Positions 3,913-6,205 of a stretch of DNA of 6,205 nucleotides are shown piece after piece; within the stretch, counting starts at the first letter, position 1; the number at the start of each line of letters is the position of its first letter. Position numbers and translations under genes: made by a program. Source of the stretch: UKL13-2 sp040006575 (GTDB taxonomy: Bacteria; Pseudomonadota; Gammaproteobacteria; Burkholderiales; Usitatibacteraceae). Under the pieces are notes generated by a model. That model saw only the letters and a program-made list of their open reading frames with translations. It ran no database searches and was not told the DNA's origin. Where the stretch lies: contig JBDTWS010000202.1 in assembly GCA_040006575.1 (NCBI GenBank), forward strand, positions 1-6,205, read 5' to 3'.

Positions 3913-6205
3913 TTGAACAAGACAGACTGGCAGCGCCGCTCGGCGTTGTTTGATGAAGCGGTCGATTTGCCCGCGTCCGCGCGTGAAGCCTGGCTGGCCG
4001 CATTGATGTTGCGCGAACCCGTGCACGCGGCGGCGGTCGCAAGAATGCTGGCGGAATATGATCGCAAGGCTGACGATACCCAGCCGCTCGCTGCTGCAAC
4101 TACGCTGAGCCTGATGGGCGTGGACGCGCAGAATTTTGAAGCTCAACTGGATGCCGCCACCGCCGGCGATTTGCACCTGCAGCCCGGCGAAAAAATTGCC
4201 GCATGGCGTCTCGAGCGAAAAATCGGTGAGGGTGGCATGGGTGCCGTGTGGCTGGCCGAACGCCACGATGGCCATTTCGAAGGCCACGCCGCCATCAAAT
4301 TCCTGCGCACCGGATTGGGAAAAACCGACGTCGTCGACCGTTTCCTGCGTGAACGGCGCCTGCTCGCGCGGCTGACGCATCCCAATATCGCGCGGCTGCT
4401 GGATGCAGGAACCTACGAGGGCGAACCTTACCTCGTGATGGAATATATCGAAGGCGAAACCATCACCGCCTGGGCCGCCGTCCACGCGCCTCACGTCGAG
4501 GATCGCGTGGCGCTGATGCTGAAAGTCTGCCGCGCCACCGAACACGCGCACGGGCAGCTGATTGTGCATCGCGATCTGAAACCTTCGAACGTATTGGTCA
4601 ATGCGAAAGGTGAACCTTCGCTGCTGGATTTCGGCATCGCGAAACTGATCGACGATGAAGATGATGAGTACGGCACTGCATTGACGCGCATGACCGGTCG
4701 CGGATTCACGCTGGGCTATTGCGCGCCCGAGCAAATCACCGGCGAACCGACCGGCGTGGCCGCGGATGTGTTCTCGATCGGCGTGCTGCTGTTTGAAATG
4801 CTGACCGGTACGCTGCCGTTCAAACCCGAACGTGATGGCCGCGCTGCGCTCGAGCATGCCATCGTCCACACCGACGCGCGCACGCTGGGCCGCGCGCTGG
4901 ATGCGCCGGATGAGGCGGCCGCACTGAACCGGCCGCGCGATGCGGAACGGGCGCGCGGTGATCTCGAGGCCATCGTCGGAAAATCATTGCGGCGCAATCC
5001 GGCCGATCGATACGCCACCGTCAGTGCGCTGGCGGCCGACCTGGAAGCGTGGCTCGCGCAAACGCCGATCTCGATTCGCGCTGAAGACCGCCGCTATCGT
5101 TCACGGCTTTGGTTGAAACGAAACTGGCCGCTGGCCTCGCTGGGCGCAGTGGCTTTCCTCGCCATCGTCGGCGGGCTGGGCGTCAGCCTGTGGCAGCGCA
5201 GTGAAGCGCTGGCCGCCGCCAGGCTGGCGCAGGAAGAAGCGATTCGCGCCACCAAGGTGGCCGACTACCTGGGTGAGCTGATCCAGAGCGCCAGCCCCGA
5301 CAATCACGCCGGCAAATGGCCGACGGTGCTCGCCTTGCTTGAGCAATCGGAAAAGGATCTCGACAAGCAATTCGCCGACGATCCCCGGACCCACGCGCTG
5401 CTGCTTAAAAAACTCGTCGATACCAACGATGCGCTGAACCGTGACAGCGTGGCGCTGGCACAGGCGGCGCAATTGTTCGAGCTGCTGAAGAAAACGCAGG
5501 GTGCGGATTCCGATGCTGCGATGGATGCGCTGAAACAACGCGCACAACTCTTGCGCCGCACCAACCGCTACAGCGAAGCACTCGAGATTGATGAAACGCT
5601 GATGCCGAAATTTGCCAAGCGTTACGGCGTCCGCAGCGAGGAGTACGGCAAGCTGGTGATGGGCTCCAGCGGCAACATGGCGGGCGTGGGCCGCATGCCG
5701 GAAGCGCGCCAGCGGCTGGTGGACGGCGCAGCCATCCTCACCCATCTCTATCCCAACGATCTCGCCAAGCGCGTCGACCTCGTCAACGACTCCGCCGTGC
5801 TGTTCACGCGCCAGGGCATGTGGCGCGAAGCGATGAATACGCTGGCGGTGATCGAGCCCGACCTGCCGGCATTTTCAAAGCTGGGTGGACAAAGCGTGCG
5901 CGATGCATTGATCATGCGGCGAAACCTTGAAGCGATCCGCGTGCGGGTGGGTTATTACGATGGCGTCGAAGCACGGCTGCGGCAGATCATCGTCGAAAAC
6001 GATGCGCTCCTGGGCAAGGACAATCTTCACTCCGGCCTGGCCCTCGACAGCCTGCAAAGTGTCATGTGCGAAACTGGGCGCTTCGTTGAATGCCTGGCGC
6101 TCAGCCGCGAGCTGGTGGCGTTGCGCAAGCGGCAGGTCGGCGTCGATGTGGGCGATATTGTCACGGCCGAAATCGTCACGCTGAACATGGCGTTACGGAT
6201 GGGGC
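3913..6205 (+). CDS. Transmembrane Ser/Thr protein kinase with TPR-like C-terminal region (cut by window edge)
   Basis: At least 764 residues; the frame is open from 3814 to the right edge, so the C terminus is missing. The only start codon before the conserved leader (DWQRRSALFDEAVDLP) is TTG at 3913, with a weak GGGA seven bases upstream; the next ATG (4006) would cut into that leader. The kinase domain, about 98-375, is complete: glycine loop GEGGMG (105-110), lysine K129, helix-C E147, HRDLKPSN (219-226, catalytic D221), DFG (239-241), APE (271-273) and D285. The arginine before D221 suggests control by activation-loop phosphorylation; T255, T258, T261 and T266 lie in that loop. A single membrane helix at about 405-427 follows a basic stretch, giving a cytoplasmic kinase and a periplasmic C-terminal part. 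Next come a helical juxtamembrane segment (428-462) and about five degenerate TPR-like helix pairs from about 536 onward. The gene follows the sigma gene by 55 bases and probably shares its transcript. The sigma factor is the obvious candidate substrate; this is inference. Confidence 0.93.
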   Translation, partial: MNKTDWQRRSALFDEAVDLPASAREAWLAALMLREPVHAAAVARMLAEYDRKADDTQPLAAATTLSLMGVDAQNFEAQLDAATAGDLHLQPGEKIAAWRLERKIGEGGMGAVWLAERHDGHFEGHAAIKFLRTGLGKTDVVDRFLRERRLLARLTHPNIARLLDAGTYEGEPYLVMEYIEGETITAWAAVHAPHVEDRVALMLKVCRATEHAHGQLIVHRDLKPSNVLVNAKGEPSLLDFGIAKLIDDEDDEYGTALTRMTGRGFTLGYCAPEQITGEPTGVAADVFSIGVLLFEMLTGTLPFKPERDGRAALEHAIVHTDARTLGRALDAPDEAAALNRPRDAERARGDLEAIVGKSLRRNPADRYATVSALAADLEAWLAQTPISIRAEDRRYRSRLWLKRNWPLASLGAVAFLAIVGGLGVSLWQRSEALAAARLAQEEAIRATKVADYLGELIQSASPDNHAGKWPTVLALLEQSEKDLDKQFADDPRTHALLLKKLVDTNDALNRDSVALAQAAQLFELLKKTQGADSDAAMDALKQRAQLLRRTNRYSEALEIDETLMPKFAKRYGVRSEEYGKLVMGSSGNMAGVGRMPEARQRLVDGAAILTHLYPNDLAKRVDLVNDSAVLFTRQGMWREAMNTLAVIEPDLPAFSKLGGQSVRDALIMRRNLEAIRVRVGYYDGVEARLRQIIVENDALLGKDNLHSGLALDSLQSVMCETGRFVECLALSRELVALRKRQVGVDVGDIVTAEIVTLNMALRMG

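Noticed and set aside
3092..3916. Plus-strand open frame of 274 codons overlapping the sigma gene
   Set aside because: It begins inside the terminator and overlaps the entire sigma gene in another frame; the sigma frame has clear family motifs and this one is Gly/Arg-rich without any.
3439..4869. Long minus-strand open frame of 476 codons
   Set aside because: It runs antisense across the sigma gene, the gap and the kinase domain, whose plus-strand motifs are unmistakable. Its translation is rich in Arg, His, Gln and Cys without domains, as expected for the shadow of GC-rich genes.
5101..5745. Minus-strand open frame of 214 codons
   Set aside because: It is antisense to the membrane helix and TPR-like part of the kinase, whose plus-strand frame is continuous and structured.
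1..6205. CRISPR array, tRNA or rRNA gene, insertion sequence, toxin-antitoxin or phage genes
   Set aside because: I saw no spaced repeats, tRNA-like cloverleaf, terminal inverted repeats, transposase motifs or phage-type proteins. The window is essentially filled by the four recognised genes and their control regions.

Overview
The window suggests a moderately GC-rich proteobacterium, most likely a beta- or gamma-proteobacterium. The malate synthase A and the divergent LysR-type gene resemble those of Burkholderiales. The sigma factor/kinase pair is a type common in Xanthomonadales and relatives. This placement is by recognition only and is not firm.

Layout. Bases 1-148 look like the 3' end of an unrecognised plus-strand gene, lower in GC and perhaps frameshifted. 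It converges on aceB, a complete 533-residue malate synthase A on the minus strand (219-1820). About 290 bases of intergenic DNA carry overlapping candidate divergent promoters and several short dyads. They separate aceB from a LysR-type regulator read the other way (2113-3027). The LysR gene ends in a 22-bp tandem duplication over its stop codon and then a Rho-independent terminator. A further 150 bases with three small dyads lead to an ECF-type RNA polymerase sigma factor (3264-3857). After 55 bases, which include a 12-bp perfect palindrome, comes a membrane-bound Ser/Thr protein kinase that starts on TTG at 3913. It is still open at the right edge after 764 codons and is the largest gene in the window.

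How the genes work together. There are two independent modules. The left one is metabolic: aceB catalyses the second step of the glyoxylate bypass and the LysR protein is the probable regulator of the shared intergenic region. No isocitrate lyase gene lies next to aceB on its 3' side. The right one is a signalling pair. The kinase has a cytoplasmic catalytic domain with all key residues, one transmembrane helix and a TPR-like part predicted to lie in the periplasm. The sigma factor lacks the acidic region 2.2 motif normally used to hold core RNA polymerase and has N-T-T-A there, and no anti-sigma gene lies between the two. This fits the mechanism reported for EcfP/PknT of Vibrio parahaemolyticus, in which threonine phosphorylation by a partner kinase switches the sigma factor on. 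That phospho-switch is the most interesting hypothesis in the window.
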